Source of the DNA: Nannocystis exedens
Lineage (GTDB): Bacteria; Myxococcota_A; Polyangia; Nannocystales; Nannocystaceae
Reading direction: 5' to 3'
NCBI RefSeq assembly: GCF_002343915.1
Contig: NZ_NETK01000001.1
Span: 1,736,001 to 1,800,000 of the forward strand
Length of the DNA: 64,000 bases
Shown: piece after piece, positions 25,110 to 38,401 of the stretch
How the letters are laid out: the number at the start of each line of letters is the position of its first letter
Numbering within the stretch: position 1 is the first letter of the stretch
Made by a program: the position numbers and the translations under genes
Notes under the pieces: model-generated
What the model saw: only the letters and a program-made list of their open reading frames with translations
The model's database searches: none
What the model was told of the DNA's origin: nothing

Positions 25110-26672
25110 ATGATGACTACACGCAATAGGGATAGACACCTGGATTGGCTCGTCGCGGCCGTGGCCGTGATGCCGGTGATGGCGGTGGGATGCGGCGACT
25201 CGACCGCGAGCAGCGGCACCGACTCCGACACGGACACCGACGGCACCGGCTCCGAGTCCGACACCGAGACCGTGCCGACGACCGGCGTGCCCGGCCCGCC
25301 CGGCCCGCCCGGAGAGCCCGGCGAGCCCGGCGAGCCCGGCGAGCCCGGCCCCGAGGGTCCGCCCGGACCGCCCGGAGAGCCCGGCCCGGGCAGCGACCCG
25401 AGCATCAGCAGCATCGTGCCCGGCAAGGTCTACCTCGAGCGTACCCTCGACGTGGCGATCAGCGGCTTCGGCACCCAGTGGACCGACGCGGTCGCCGTCG
25501 ACTTCGGCGAGGGCGTGACCGTCAACAGCGTGACCGTGGCCAGCCCGACCGGCATCCAGGCCAACATCACCGTCGACGTCGGCGCCAGCATCGGCGCGCG
25601 CGACGTGACGATCAGCGAGGGCGGCACCGATCTGGTCTACGCCGGCGCCTTCAAGATCGAGGCCCCGCTGGCGCTCGGCCCGATCGCCGGCACCCTCGCG
25701 CAGGGCTCGATCCTCGTCGGCGACGCCAACCAGCTCGACGTCTCGACCCCGTTCGACACGACCCAGACCGGCGACGGCCTGTTCGAGCCGATCACCTACC
25801 CGAACCTCCTCGTCGGCGGCAGCGACCCCGGCCTCTACGGCGACATCAACACCGCCAACCTCTACGGCCTCAACTACCTGCTGTTCGTCGACGTGCCGGT
25901 GGCCGCCGGCACCTACGACCTCAGCGTGCTGAGCGGGCCGCAGGGCTCCGAGATCTCGTCGACCGCGCCCGGCTCGCTCGAGATCGCCGCGCGCGACCCG
26001 GTCGCGCTGGTCGAGGGGACCGAGGAGGTCGGCTCGATCGCCGAGCCGCTCGAGACCAAGCTGTACACCTTCGTCCCGCCGCCCGAGCCGAAGAAGGTCA
26101 CCTTCGCCATCGCCTCGGCCGACGCCGAGGCCAGCGCGCGGGCGATCGCCCTGCCGGCGAGCGGCAGCTTCGCCGACCTGATCAAGTTCGACTCCGACAT
26201 CACGGTCTACACCAGCTCCGAGGACCCGCTGTACCTGGTCTACTGGGACAACAGCGGCTACTCGGGCTACGACTACACGATCAACGTCACCCTCGCCGAC
26301 CCGCCGCCGCCGGAGACCGAGCCGAACAACGAGTGCGCCCAGGCCAACGAGCTCACGCTGCCGTCGACCACCCTCGCCGCGCTGCCCGAGCAGACCGACG
26401 TCGACTGGTTCAAGTTCACCGTCGGCGACGCCGACGTGGGCAAGACTATCCACGTCATCACCGCCCCGGGCGACGCCAACACCGACACCGTCGTCGAGGT
26501 GTTCGAGGCCGATTGCACCACCACGCTCGGCGGCCCGTCGAGCGACGACGACTACCACGAGGACTTCGTCAGCGACCCGATCCCGGCCGCCGGCGAGTAC
26601 TTCGTCAAGGTCAGCTACTCCGACTTCGGCTACACCACGCCGAACTACGAGCTGCTGATCGCGATCGAGTAG
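25110..26672 (+). CDS. Collagen-linker lipoprotein with PPC domain
   Basis: The 520-residue protein starts with a lipoprotein signal (VAAVAVMPVMAVGC). A short acidic Ser/Thr segment and then a collagen-like run of Gly-x-y triplets follow (about residues 57-92; GPPGPPGEPGEPGEPGEPG). The rest is paralogous to the protein at 20850: an IPT/TIG-like domain (ISSIVPGKVYLERTLDVAIS), a central beta domain and a C-terminal PPC domain (ETEPNNECAQANEL ... DVDWFKFTVGDADVGKTIHV). The collagen-like part probably forms a rigid or trimeric stalk on the cell surface. ATG 25110 is used, with ATG 25113 equally possible. Collagen-like stretches are also found in the membrane protein at 16976-18982. Confidence 0.85.
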   Translation: MMTTRNRDRHLDWLVAAVAVMPVMAVGCGDSTASSGTDSDTDTDGTGSESDTETVPTTGVPGPPGPPGEPGEPGEPGEPGPEGPPGPPGEPGPGSDPSISSIVPGKVYLERTLDVAISGFGTQWTDAVAVDFGEGVTVNSVTVASPTGIQANITVDVGASIGARDVTISEGGTDLVYAGAFKIEAPLALGPIAGTLAQGSILVGDANQLDVSTPFDTTQTGDGLFEPITYPNLLVGGSDPGLYGDINTANLYGLNYLLFVDVPVAAGTYDLSVLSGPQGSEISSTAPGSLEIAARDPVALVEGTEEVGSIAEPLETKLYTFVPPPEPKKVTFAIASADAEASARAIALPASGSFADLIKFDSDITVYTSSEDPLYLVYWDNSGYSGYDYTINVTLADPPPPETEPNNECAQANELTLPSTTLAALPEQTDVDWFKFTVGDADVGKTIHVITAPGDANTDTVVEVFEADCTTTLGGPSSDDDYHEDFVSDPIPAAGEYFVKVSYSDFGYTTPNYELLIAIE

Positions 26673-26801
26673 TCGCGCGCGCACCCCTCGCGGCGCTCGC
26701 TCCGCGGCCCGCGGACGAGCGCCGCGTCGCGCCCTGAAATCGCCGTTTTACCGCGGCCTGGCGCACTGTACATCCAATCAGCCCCGGGCTATCCTGCGCC
26801 G

Positions 26802-31184
<4,383 letters not shown>

Positions 31185-31196
<12 letters not shown>

Positions 31197-31254
31197 GACA
31201 TGCCCGTCCGAGCATGCCCTCTTGGGCAAGCCCTCAAGGACAGAGCTGCCGGTG
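31185..31254. repeat. Five-unit 14-bp array at the helicase 3' end
   Basis: CATG 31185, 31199 and 31213, CAAG 31227 and CAGA 31241 are spaced 14 bp. The helicase stop TGA (31194-31196) lies in the first unit. The array ends four bases before the stop codon of the convergent gene at 31258. Confidence 0.9.
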
Positions 31255-31257
31255 CGC

Positions 31258-31974
31258 TCATCCGCCGAGGCGCACCCGCCGGAGCACCACGTCCTGCCAC
31301 ACGCGAGCGTGGGCCGTCGCCCCGTCCTCGGCCCGCCCGACGTCGATCGCGAGCGCGTGCTCCTCGTCGATCGGCAGGGCCCCCCGCTGCCCCTGCATCA
31401 AGTGCAGCGTCTCCCCCCACGGCGCCTCGAAGTCGAGCTGCACCGGCACCGCCGCGGTGGTCGGTGCCCCGCACACCGGCGTGTCGCCGTACGTGAGCGG
31501 CGCGAACGCCTCGTGGACATCCAGGCCCTCCAGGCCGCCCCACACCGCCACCGCCAGCAGCCCGTCGTCCCCGGCCGCGCGCAGCTGCACCAGCCGCAGC
31601 TCGCCGAATTCGAGCACCTCGAACGACTGCAGCCGCACCGCCAGGCCGGCCTCCCAGTCGACCGGCCCCTCGGGCGCGACCGCGAAGCGCAGGCTCGCGG
31701 CGCCGGGCGCCCCGTCGATGTCACGGGCGAACGCGGTGGTCACCTGGCCGGCGTCGACCGTCACCGCGTCGACCTCGCACAGCACGTCGACCTTCTCCGA
31801 GTCGGCGACCCAGTCGAAAGAGTACTCGAACGCGGCCGCGTCGGTCGGCTCGGCCTGCTCGCACGACACCTCCTCGCCGCCGGTGGGCTCCTCGGGGTCG
31901 GTGGCGCCCTCCGTCAACGCACCGAAGCGCTCGGCGCCGAGCGCATCCGTGCCAAAAAGAACGAGAAGAGGCAT
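31258..31974 (-). CDS. Secreted-protein paralogue lacking a lipobox (paralogue 1 of 3)
   Basis: The 238-residue product is clearly related to the two lipoproteins encoded upstream (32045-32755 and 32940-33914). They share the order: FEY/FELxF segment, a CEVDAVTVDAGQVTTAF-like strand, ASLRFAVAPEGPVDW, AGLAVRLQ, LVQLRAAGDDGLLAVAV, HRGALPIDEEHA-like and the end VLLRRVRLGG. The N-terminus MPLLVLFGTDALGAERFG has no lipobox Cys, unlike its relatives. ATG 31974 comes from a CATG of the 14-bp repeat (31972), so the original signal sequence may have been replaced or lost. Function unknown. Localisation is uncertain without a good signal peptide. Confidence 0.65.
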   Translation of the reverse strand: MPLLVLFGTDALGAERFGALTEGATDPEEPTGGEEVSCEQAEPTDAAAFEYSFDWVADSEKVDVLCEVDAVTVDAGQVTTAFARDIDGAPGAASLRFAVAPEGPVDWEAGLAVRLQSFEVLEFGELRLVQLRAAGDDGLLAVAVWGGLEGLDVHEAFAPLTYGDTPVCGAPTTAAVPVQLDFEAPWGETLHLMQGQRGALPIDEEHALAIDVGRAEDGATAHARVWQDVVLRRVRLGG

Positions 31975-31999
31975 GCTCCGCGAGACATTCGCCCGGGCG
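31972..31999. repeat. 14-bp units at a gene start
   Basis: CATG 31972 and CATT 31986 lie 14 bp apart. The first contains the start codon of the minus-strand gene ending at 31258. Confidence 0.7.
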
Positions 32000-32044
32000 C
32001 GACCGATCCCGCTCGGGGCGGCCGGTCGCGCCGCTCCGCGCCGT

Positions 32045-32755
32045 TCAGCCGCCGACACGGACCCGCCGCAACAGCACCTCCTGCGACACCGGGAAATGAT
32101 TGGAGTCACCGACCACCACCTCGCCGACGTCGACCGCATACGCGTGCTCGGCATCGATCGGCAGGCTGCCGCGGTGATGCGCGACCAGGTGGAGCTCCGC
32201 CTCGCCCGGCCCGCTGAGATCGATCTGCGCCGGCGTCCCGCCGTCGGTCTCGCCGCCCTCGCACACCTGCGAATAGCCGTAGACCAGCGGCAGGAACGCC
32301 TGCGGATAGCCCGAATTGTTGTCGGTCCCGCCCGACACCGCCACCGCCAGGATCGCGTCGTCCGCCGCCGCGCGCAGCTGCACGATTCGCTTGGTCGCGA
32401 ACTCGAAGTTCTTCTCGATCTGCAGGCGCACCGCCAGCCCGGCCGCCCAGTCGACCGGACCTTCCGGCGCCTCCGCGAAGCGCAGCGACGCCGGCGCCGA
32501 CCCCCCGTCGACCTCGCAGGTCATCGCCGTCGTCACCGCGTCGCCCGCCACCGTCACCGCATCGACCACGCACTGGACATCGACGTCGGCGAACTGACCG
32601 GCGTCCCAGTCCGCGAAGGTCAGCTCGAACGCCGCGTCCGCGGCCGGATCGGGCATCTCGCAGGCCGCCGGCGGCCCGCCGTCGGTGTCTCCGTCCTTCG
32701 GCGCGCAGGCAGCCAGCGCCGCCGCGACCGTCCAATAACAACAAGCTCTTCTCAT
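32045..32755 (-). CDS. Lipoprotein, tandem paralogue 2 of 3
   Basis: The 236-residue protein begins MRRACCYWTVAAALAACAPK with lipobox LAAC. A very short linker leads into the domain shared with its neighbours: AAFELTFADWDAGQFADVDV, then QCVVDAVTVAGDAVTTAMTC, ASLRFAEAPEGPVDWAAGLA, IVQLRAAADDAILAVAVSGG, and HHRGSLPIDAEHAYAVDVGE near the end. Two Cys in the strand pair and one in SQVCEGG are also present in paralogue 3. ATG 32755 is used; ATG 32767 is a near alternative. The role of this family is unknown; the three copies in a row suggest local duplication. Confidence 0.8.
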   Translation of the reverse strand: MRRACCYWTVAAALAACAPKDGDTDGGPPAACEMPDPAADAAFELTFADWDAGQFADVDVQCVVDAVTVAGDAVTTAMTCEVDGGSAPASLRFAEAPEGPVDWAAGLAVRLQIEKNFEFATKRIVQLRAAADDAILAVAVSGGTDNNSGYPQAFLPLVYGYSQVCEGGETDGGTPAQIDLSGPGEAELHLVAHHRGSLPIDAEHAYAVDVGEVVVGDSNHFPVSQEVLLRRVRVGG

Positions 32756-32836
32756 GCTTGAAAACATGCCTCGCCGCCGCGTCCGCGTCAACCGAGCCCG
32801 GCGGCTGGAAGGGCTCCGTCATTCGCGGGAAAGGGA

Positions 32837-32867
32837 CATGTCTCTGGGACATGTCGCATGAGACATC
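32837..32867. repeat. Palindromic CATG units between paralogous genes
   Basis: CATG occurs at 32837, 32850 and in phase CATC at 32864, with spacings of 13 and 14 bp. The 13-bp step is an exception to the usual period. They lie in the 184-bp gap between paralogues 2 and 3. Confidence 0.7.
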
Positions 32868-32939
32868 CACCGCGCCACCGCGATCGATGCCCCCCGGACC
32901 GCCGCGCGAGCCGCACTCGCGCGGCGCCTCGCGCCCGGC

Positions 32940-33914
32940 TCACTCGCCGACGCGGACCCGCCGCAGCAGCACCTCCTGCGACAGCGGGTAATGGTTGGAG
33001 TCGCCGGCCACGACCGCGCCGGCGTCGACCGCGTACGCGTGTTCGGCGTCGATCGGCAGGCTCCCGCGGTGATGCGAGATCAGGTGCAGCTCCGCCTTGC
33101 CCGGATCGCTGAGATCGATCTGCGCCGGCGTCCCCTCCCCGCCGGTGCCGCCTGCGTCCTCGCACACCAGCGAATACCCGTAGACCAGCGGCAGGAACGC
33201 CTCGGGGTAGCCCGAGTTGTTGTCCATGCCGCCGGAGGTCGCCACCGCGAGGAGCGCGTCGTCCGCGGCCACGCGCAGCTGCACGATGCGCTTGGCCGCG
33301 AAGTCGAAGTCCTGCTCGATCTTCAGGCGCACCGCCAGCCCCGCGTCCCAGGCGACCGCGCCCTCGGGCGCGACCGCGAAGCGCAGCGACGCCGGCTCGG
33401 ACGCCCCGTCGACCTCGCAGGTCATCGCCGTCGTCACCGCCGCGTCGGCCACCGTCACCGCGTCGACGACGCATTGCACGTCGAAATCGAACGGATTGAA
33501 ATTGTCCTCGCCCCAGTCCTTGAACACCAGCTCGAACGCCGCATTCGCGGCCGGGTCGGGCTGCTCGCACTCCGCCGGGAATTCGCCCCCCTCGGTCTCG
33601 CCCGCCGTCGCCGGGCCCTCCGTCTCTGCGGCCGTCGCTCCTTCGGTCTCGCCCGCCGTCGCCGGGCCGTCCGTCTCGCCGGCCGTCGCCCCTTCGGTCT
33701 CGCTCGCCGTCGCCGGGCCGTCCGTCTCGCCGGCCGTCGCCCCTTCGGTCTCGCTCGCCGTCGCCGGGCCGTCCGTCTCGCCGGCCGTCGCCCCTTCGGT
33801 CTCGCTCGCCGTCGCCGGGCCGTCCGTCTCGCTCGTCTCGCCCTTGCCGCCCGGACAGGCCGGGAGCGCCGCTATCACCATCCATGCCATCCATTCATTA
33901 ATATTAAGCTGCAT
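32940..33914 (-). CDS. Lipoprotein with long 17-residue tandem repeats, paralogue 3 of 3
   Basis: The 324-residue protein begins MQLNINEWMAWMVIAALPAC, with lipobox LPAC. Residues about 25-110 are a tandem repeat of 17 residues (GPATASETEGATAGETD), encoded by a 51-bp DNA repeat at about 33597-33840 with four to five near-identical copies. The C-terminal ~210 residues are the same domain as in the two downstream paralogues. The linker repeats probably lengthen a surface stalk and may vary in number through slippage. ATG 33914 is chosen because it gives the signal peptide directly. Confidence 0.82.
   Translation of the reverse strand: MQLNINEWMAWMVIAALPACPGGKGETSETDGPATASETEGATAGETDGPATASETEGATAGETDGPATASETEGATAGETDGPATAGETEGATAAETEGPATAGETEGGEFPAECEQPDPAANAAFELVFKDWGEDNFNPFDFDVQCVVDAVTVADAAVTTAMTCEVDGASEPASLRFAVAPEGAVAWDAGLAVRLKIEQDFDFAAKRIVQLRVAADDALLAVATSGGMDNNSGYPEAFLPLVYGYSLVCEDAGGTGGEGTPAQIDLSDPGKAELHLISHHRGSLPIDAEHAYAVDAGAVVAGDSNHYPLSQEVLLRRVRVGE
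33597..33840. repeat. 51-bp tandem repeat in a lipoprotein gene
   Basis: Four to five copies of a 51-bp unit (for example starting GCCGGGCCGTCCGTCTCG) encode 17-residue repeats in the linker of the lipoprotein at 32940-33914. The unit is itself made of two related halves. Confidence 0.85.
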
Positions 33915-34006
33915 GAACACAGGCTACGGCCGGCCCCGGGCCCGTACAAGCACGTTCTGCCGGATCGGCGGCGGACGCCGCAAATGGGGCGTTTCGTCGA
34001 GCCCGG

Positions 34007-34169
34007 CCTGTCTCTTCGGACATGCCGTCTGGCGTCACCGTCTCGCCGCGACCTCGCGGTCCACGCCCCCGGTCGACCTCGCCCGGGTCGGGCGCAAAAT
34101 CGCGCCTTCGGCCGCCGACGACCGCGCGAGTTCGCAGCCCACATGTCCCCAAAGACATGTTTCGCCCGG
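34007..34169. repeat. 14-bp palindromic units upstream of the MbnP-like gene
   Basis: CCTG 34007 and CATG 34021 are in phase, and so are CATG 34142 and CATG 34156. They occupy the 359-bp gap between divergent lipoprotein genes, which holds no other feature that I can support. Confidence 0.8.
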
Positions 34170-34273
34170 CGCCGCCCGGCGAAAGTGTCCTGCGACACGC
34201 GGTCGCACGCCGCGCGCGCTGCGACCGCCCGTCGCATCGGCGGCCGGCGCGAGCTTTTGCTATTCGAGTGCGG

Positions 34274-35104
34274 GTGAAGCTCCGCGCGCTGTCTCTCCTC
34301 CTCCTCGTCCCGGCCTGCAGCACCGGTGACCGCGAGGTCACCCTGCGCTTCGACCCGCGGTTCGGCAGCGAGCCGTTCGCCTGCGGCCGCGACTTCGCCG
34401 GCGTCGGCACCTCGGGCGCGAGCGTCACCCCGCTCGACTTCCGCGTCTACGTCCACGACGTCGCGCTGGTGCGCGCGGGCGGCGAGCGGGTCCCGCTGAC
34501 GATCACCGACGACGACACCTGGCAGCACGACGGCCTGGTCCTGCTCGACTTCGAGGACGGCAGCGGCGCGTGCATGACCGGCAGCCCGGGCACCAACAAG
34601 GAGGTCCGCGGCGTCGCGCCCGACCACGACGATTACACCGGCGTCGAGTTCATCGTCGGCGTGCCCGACGAGCAGAACCACCTCGACGGCGCCACCGCCC
34701 CGGCCCCGCTCAACGCCCAGGGCCTGTGGTGGAGCTGGGCCGGCGGCTACAAGTACGTCCGCCTCGACGTCCGCCCGGCCACGCAGCCCGAGTTCTTCTA
34801 CCACCTCGGCGCCACCGCCTGCTCCGGCAGCGTCGCCGAGGGCTTCGCCTGTCAGTACGACAACCTCGCCACCATCCGCCTCGACGGCTTCGACCCCGAC
34901 AGCGACACGATCAAGGTCGACGGCGCGGCGATCCTCGCCGGCGTCGACGTCGCCAGGACCCCGGACGGCATGACCGACACCCTGCCCGGCTGCATGGCCT
35001 TCCCCGGCGACCCCGAGTGCCCGGCCATGATGGCCCCGCTCGGCCTGCGCTTCGAGAGCGACGAGCCCGGGGGCGCCCAGACCGTATTCTCCGTCGCCAA
35101 CTGA
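34274..35104 (+). CDS. mbnP: MbnP-like copper-associated lipoprotein
   Basis: The 276-residue protein starts at GTG 34274 with VKLRALSLLLLVPACS, a lipobox signal. The body matches the MbnP family (metallo-mystery pair, four-Cys motif): VTLRFDPRFGSEPFACG, TPLDFRVYVHDVALVRA, a TGVEFIVGVPDEQNHLDG strand, the aromatic GLWWSWAGGYKYVRLD segment and FYHLGATACSGSVAEGFACQ. MbnP proteins bind copper in the periplasm after a Trp is oxidised to kynurenine by the partner diheme enzyme MbnH. Two cytochrome genes follow directly (35115 and 35617), as expected for the pair. The upstream frame to 34022 has no signal and is not used. Confidence 0.85.
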   Translation: MKLRALSLLLLVPACSTGDREVTLRFDPRFGSEPFACGRDFAGVGTSGASVTPLDFRVYVHDVALVRAGGERVPLTITDDDTWQHDGLVLLDFEDGSGACMTGSPGTNKEVRGVAPDHDDYTGVEFIVGVPDEQNHLDGATAPAPLNAQGLWWSWAGGYKYVRLDVRPATQPEFFYHLGATACSGSVAEGFACQYDNLATIRLDGFDPDSDTIKVDGAAILAGVDVARTPDGMTDTLPGCMAFPGDPECPAMMAPLGLRFESDEPGGAQTVFSVAN

Positions 35105-35114
35105 GGTCCAGCTC

Positions 35115-35615
35115 ATGCAACGCGCCCTTCTCACCCTCGCCCTCGCCGCCCCGCTCGCCTGCGACGCGCCCGCCGATCCGGCCCCGTTCATGGGCGACGA
35201 CGCGTTCGTCCGCGATCCCGCGCTCGACGTCGAGCTCGTCAGCGCCCACGGCGACGCGGTAAGCCACGCCACCGGCGACAACTGCATGCGCTGTCACCAG
35301 GAGAACGGCCCCGGGCCCGGCCGCTTCACCGCCGCCGGCACCCTCTACGACGAGGCCGGCGACCCGCACCCTGACGGTCTGGTCGAGCTGCGCACCGCCC
35401 CCGACGGCATGGGCGACCTCGTCGCCGCCGTCGAGGTCGACGGCCTCGGCAACTTCTACACCACCGAGGCCCTGCCGCTGCCCGCCTCGGCCCTGTTCCC
35501 CACGGTGTACAGTCAAGACGGTGCGCGCAAGAACTTCATGCCGTTCCCGACGAGCTCGGGCGCCTGCAACGTCTGCCACGCCGGCGGCTTCGGCGTGCGC
35601 CTCCCGGAGGGCTGA
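35115..35615 (+). CDS. Diheme c-type lipoprotein in the MbnP/MbnH set
   Basis: The 166-residue lipoprotein begins MQRALLTLALAAPLAC and carries two heme c motifs: CMRCH at residues 57-61 and CNVCH at 151-155. The stretch between them is predicted beta-rich (GRFTAAGTLYDEAGDPHPDG). It starts 10 bases after the MbnP-like gene and ends one base before the peroxidase-like gene, so the three are one operon. By position it could pass electrons to or from the MbnH-like enzyme, or be a second copper or redox component. I do not know this small protein as a named part of the system. Confidence 0.8.
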   Translation: MQRALLTLALAAPLACDAPADPAPFMGDDAFVRDPALDVELVSAHGDAVSHATGDNCMRCHQENGPGPGRFTAAGTLYDEAGDPHPDGLVELRTAPDGMGDLVAAVEVDGLGNFYTTEALPLPASALFPTVYSQDGARKNFMPFPTSSGACNVCHAGGFGVRLPEG

Positions 35616-35616
35616 G

Positions 35617-36738
<1,122 letters not shown>

Positions 36739-36856
36739 CGCGGCTGCGTCCCGAGTGATTCGCGCAGGGACCCTCCCTGCGTAAACCCCCATCGGCCCGA
36801 GCCCCGGGCGACGCGCCCCTCGGCCTCGAGCGCTTCGCATCGCCGCCGCTTCGCGC

Positions 36857-37375
36857 CTAGGGCTTCGAGTCGTCGCAGCAGATCTCGGTGACTTCACACG
36901 CGCATGCGCAGCCGAGCGAGCCGGTGGGATCGCCGGTGGTGGTGCTGTCGGGCACGACGTCAGCGGTCGTGCCCCCGGTCGTCTCGACGCCGGTAGTCTG
37001 CTCCTCGCCGGCGTAGTTCTCGCAGAGCCACTCCGCCCATTCGACCGCGCCGTCCTCCCGCTTGTCGCAGGCCTCGTTGAACGGGACCCACGGCCCCGAC
37101 ACGGTGGTGCATCGACAGGTCCACTGGTGAGCCGCGGCGGGCCCGTCGCATTCGCCCCCGACCGTGGTGTCGTGGGTCGTCGAGCTGTCGGGCCCGGTGG
37201 TGACGGGGCCCGTCGCGGTGGCGCCACTCGTGTCGGTGGTCGTGCTCGCGGGTGGCTCGTCGCCCGAGGTCGCCCTCGTCGCGTCGGAATCGCTGCCTCC
37301 GCTGTCCTGCTCGGGCAGTTTGGGACCGCAGTGGACGAGGAGCAGGAGGGCTGCGAAAAGACCGAACGCGCGCAT
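36857..37375 (-). CDS. Cys-rich lipoprotein with Thr linker
   Basis: The 172-residue protein begins MRAFGLFAALLLLVHCGPKL, lipobox LVHC. A Ser/Thr/Gly linker (about residues 22-75) precedes a small domain with Cys in GGECDG, WTCRCTTVSG, EACDKRED and LCENY. A second Thr-rich linker follows, and the tail CACACEVTEICCDDSKP has six Cys. The paired Cys suggest disulfide-bonded modules outside the cell. Convergent with the MbnH-like gene across a 118-bp gap that shows no clear terminator. No family recognised. Confidence 0.78.
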   Translation of the reverse strand: MRAFGLFAALLLLVHCGPKLPEQDSGGSDSDATRATSGDEPPASTTTDTSGATATGPVTTGPDSSTTHDTTVGGECDGPAAAHQWTCRCTTVSGPWVPFNEACDKREDGAVEWAEWLCENYAGEEQTTGVETTGGTTADVVPDSTTTGDPTGSLGCACACEVTEICCDDSKP

Positions 37376-37452
37376 GCGGAGCCTAACTGCAAGCCGAGCG
37401 CCATGGCCCGCCCGGGGCAGAGACCGCCACGATCGCCGGTGGCCTCGAAAGC

Positions 37453-37629
37453 TCACGACATTTGCGGCGCGTCGCGCGACGGGTACACGCCCTCGACGGC
37501 GATGAGGTCGCGGAGCCCCTCGGCCAGCGCAGCGTTGACGTGTCCGCCGGCCATGTCCGAATACGAGTACTCCGCCATCTCGAACCGGTCGGGGCGGATA
37601 CCATGGGCCACGGTACCGTCGAGGATCAT
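37453..37629 (-). CDS. Small hypothetical protein
   Basis: A 58-residue frame from ATG 37629 reads MILDGTVAHGIRPDRFEMAE followed by a stretch with YSDMAGGHVNAALAEGL. It is balanced in composition, in contrast to the Arg/Pro-rich shadow frames around it, which favours a real gene. No ribosome-binding site is evident and no family is recognised. It lies between two genes for exported proteins on the same strand. It could also be a fragment of a larger lost gene. Confidence 0.4.
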   Translation of the reverse strand: MILDGTVAHGIRPDRFEMAEYSYSDMAGGHVNAALAEGLRDLIAVEGVYPSRDAPQMS

Positions 37630-37718
37630 GATCGATCTGCCGCCGCGGGACCGGCGAGCGGATCCTTCGCCGGTCGCGCGAGCAGCCGCGAGCGCGTCGC
37701 TCGCTCGAGGTCCGCGCC

Positions 37719-38240
37719 TCACAGCGGGGCGATCGTCATGCCGAAGGGCGGCAGATCGGGCAACGGGCCCGAGTCGCACAGGATGCCGGTGCAGGCCCAC
37801 TCGTCGAGGTAGCATCCGTTGGCGTCGCAGCCTTTCCAGTGGTGCTGGGTGCATCGGAAGCCCGCGAGCGGGCTGCAGGTCCAGCCGCTGCAAGTGCTGT
37901 CGGGGCAGCCTGCGAGCGCGTGCGGGTCGTCCCCGATCAGGGCGGCGAGGTCGAGCTCGGCCTCGGCGTACAGCCACCCGGACACCTCGCGGAAGCTGAT
38001 GGTCATCGCGCCGTCGAACCCCAGCACGGGCAGATCGCTCGCGCTCGGGAGCTCGAGGATCTCGAGCTCCACCGTCTCCGTCGCGTCGTTGAACGAGTAC
38101 TCGACCAGCGCGTTGCCCTCGCGGACCTGGCCGTTCCAGATCGTCGCCGAGGCCACGGCGGGGAGAAGCAGGGTCGATGCCACCGCCGCGCCGGCGAGCA
38201 GCCGAGCGGGCGGACCATCACGAATGAATGTGCGGAACAT
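37719..38240 (-). CDS. Exported Cys-rich protein
   Basis: The 173-residue protein starts MFRTFIRDGPPARLLAGAAV and continues ASTLLLPAVASA, a Sec signal with an AxA cleavage site near residue 32. The mature part has a beta-rich half (WNGQVREGNALVEYSFNDAT ... VSGWLYAEAELDLAALIGDD) and a Cys-rich half (AGCPDSTCSGWTCSP, FRCTQHHWKGCDANGCYLDE, WACTGILCDSG), so it is likely disulfide-bonded and secreted. ATG 38240 is used because it precedes the signal. Function unknown. Confidence 0.7.
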   Translation of the reverse strand: MFRTFIRDGPPARLLAGAAVASTLLLPAVASATIWNGQVREGNALVEYSFNDATETVELEILELPSASDLPVLGFDGAMTISFREVSGWLYAEAELDLAALIGDDPHALAGCPDSTCSGWTCSPLAGFRCTQHHWKGCDANGCYLDEWACTGILCDSGPLPDLPPFGMTIAPL

Positions 38241-38401
38241 GACGATCCGCGAGAGCAAGCGCCGTGCCGACGCCGGACGCGCCGCAATCGTCGGCCCGAT
38301 CACGACTCGAGAACACGACGCACCGCTCCCCCGACCATGACCCCATGGGGTCAACGGCGCTGGCCCTGGGGCTGGCGCTCGTGTTCGCTGCGAGGCCGGC
38401 G

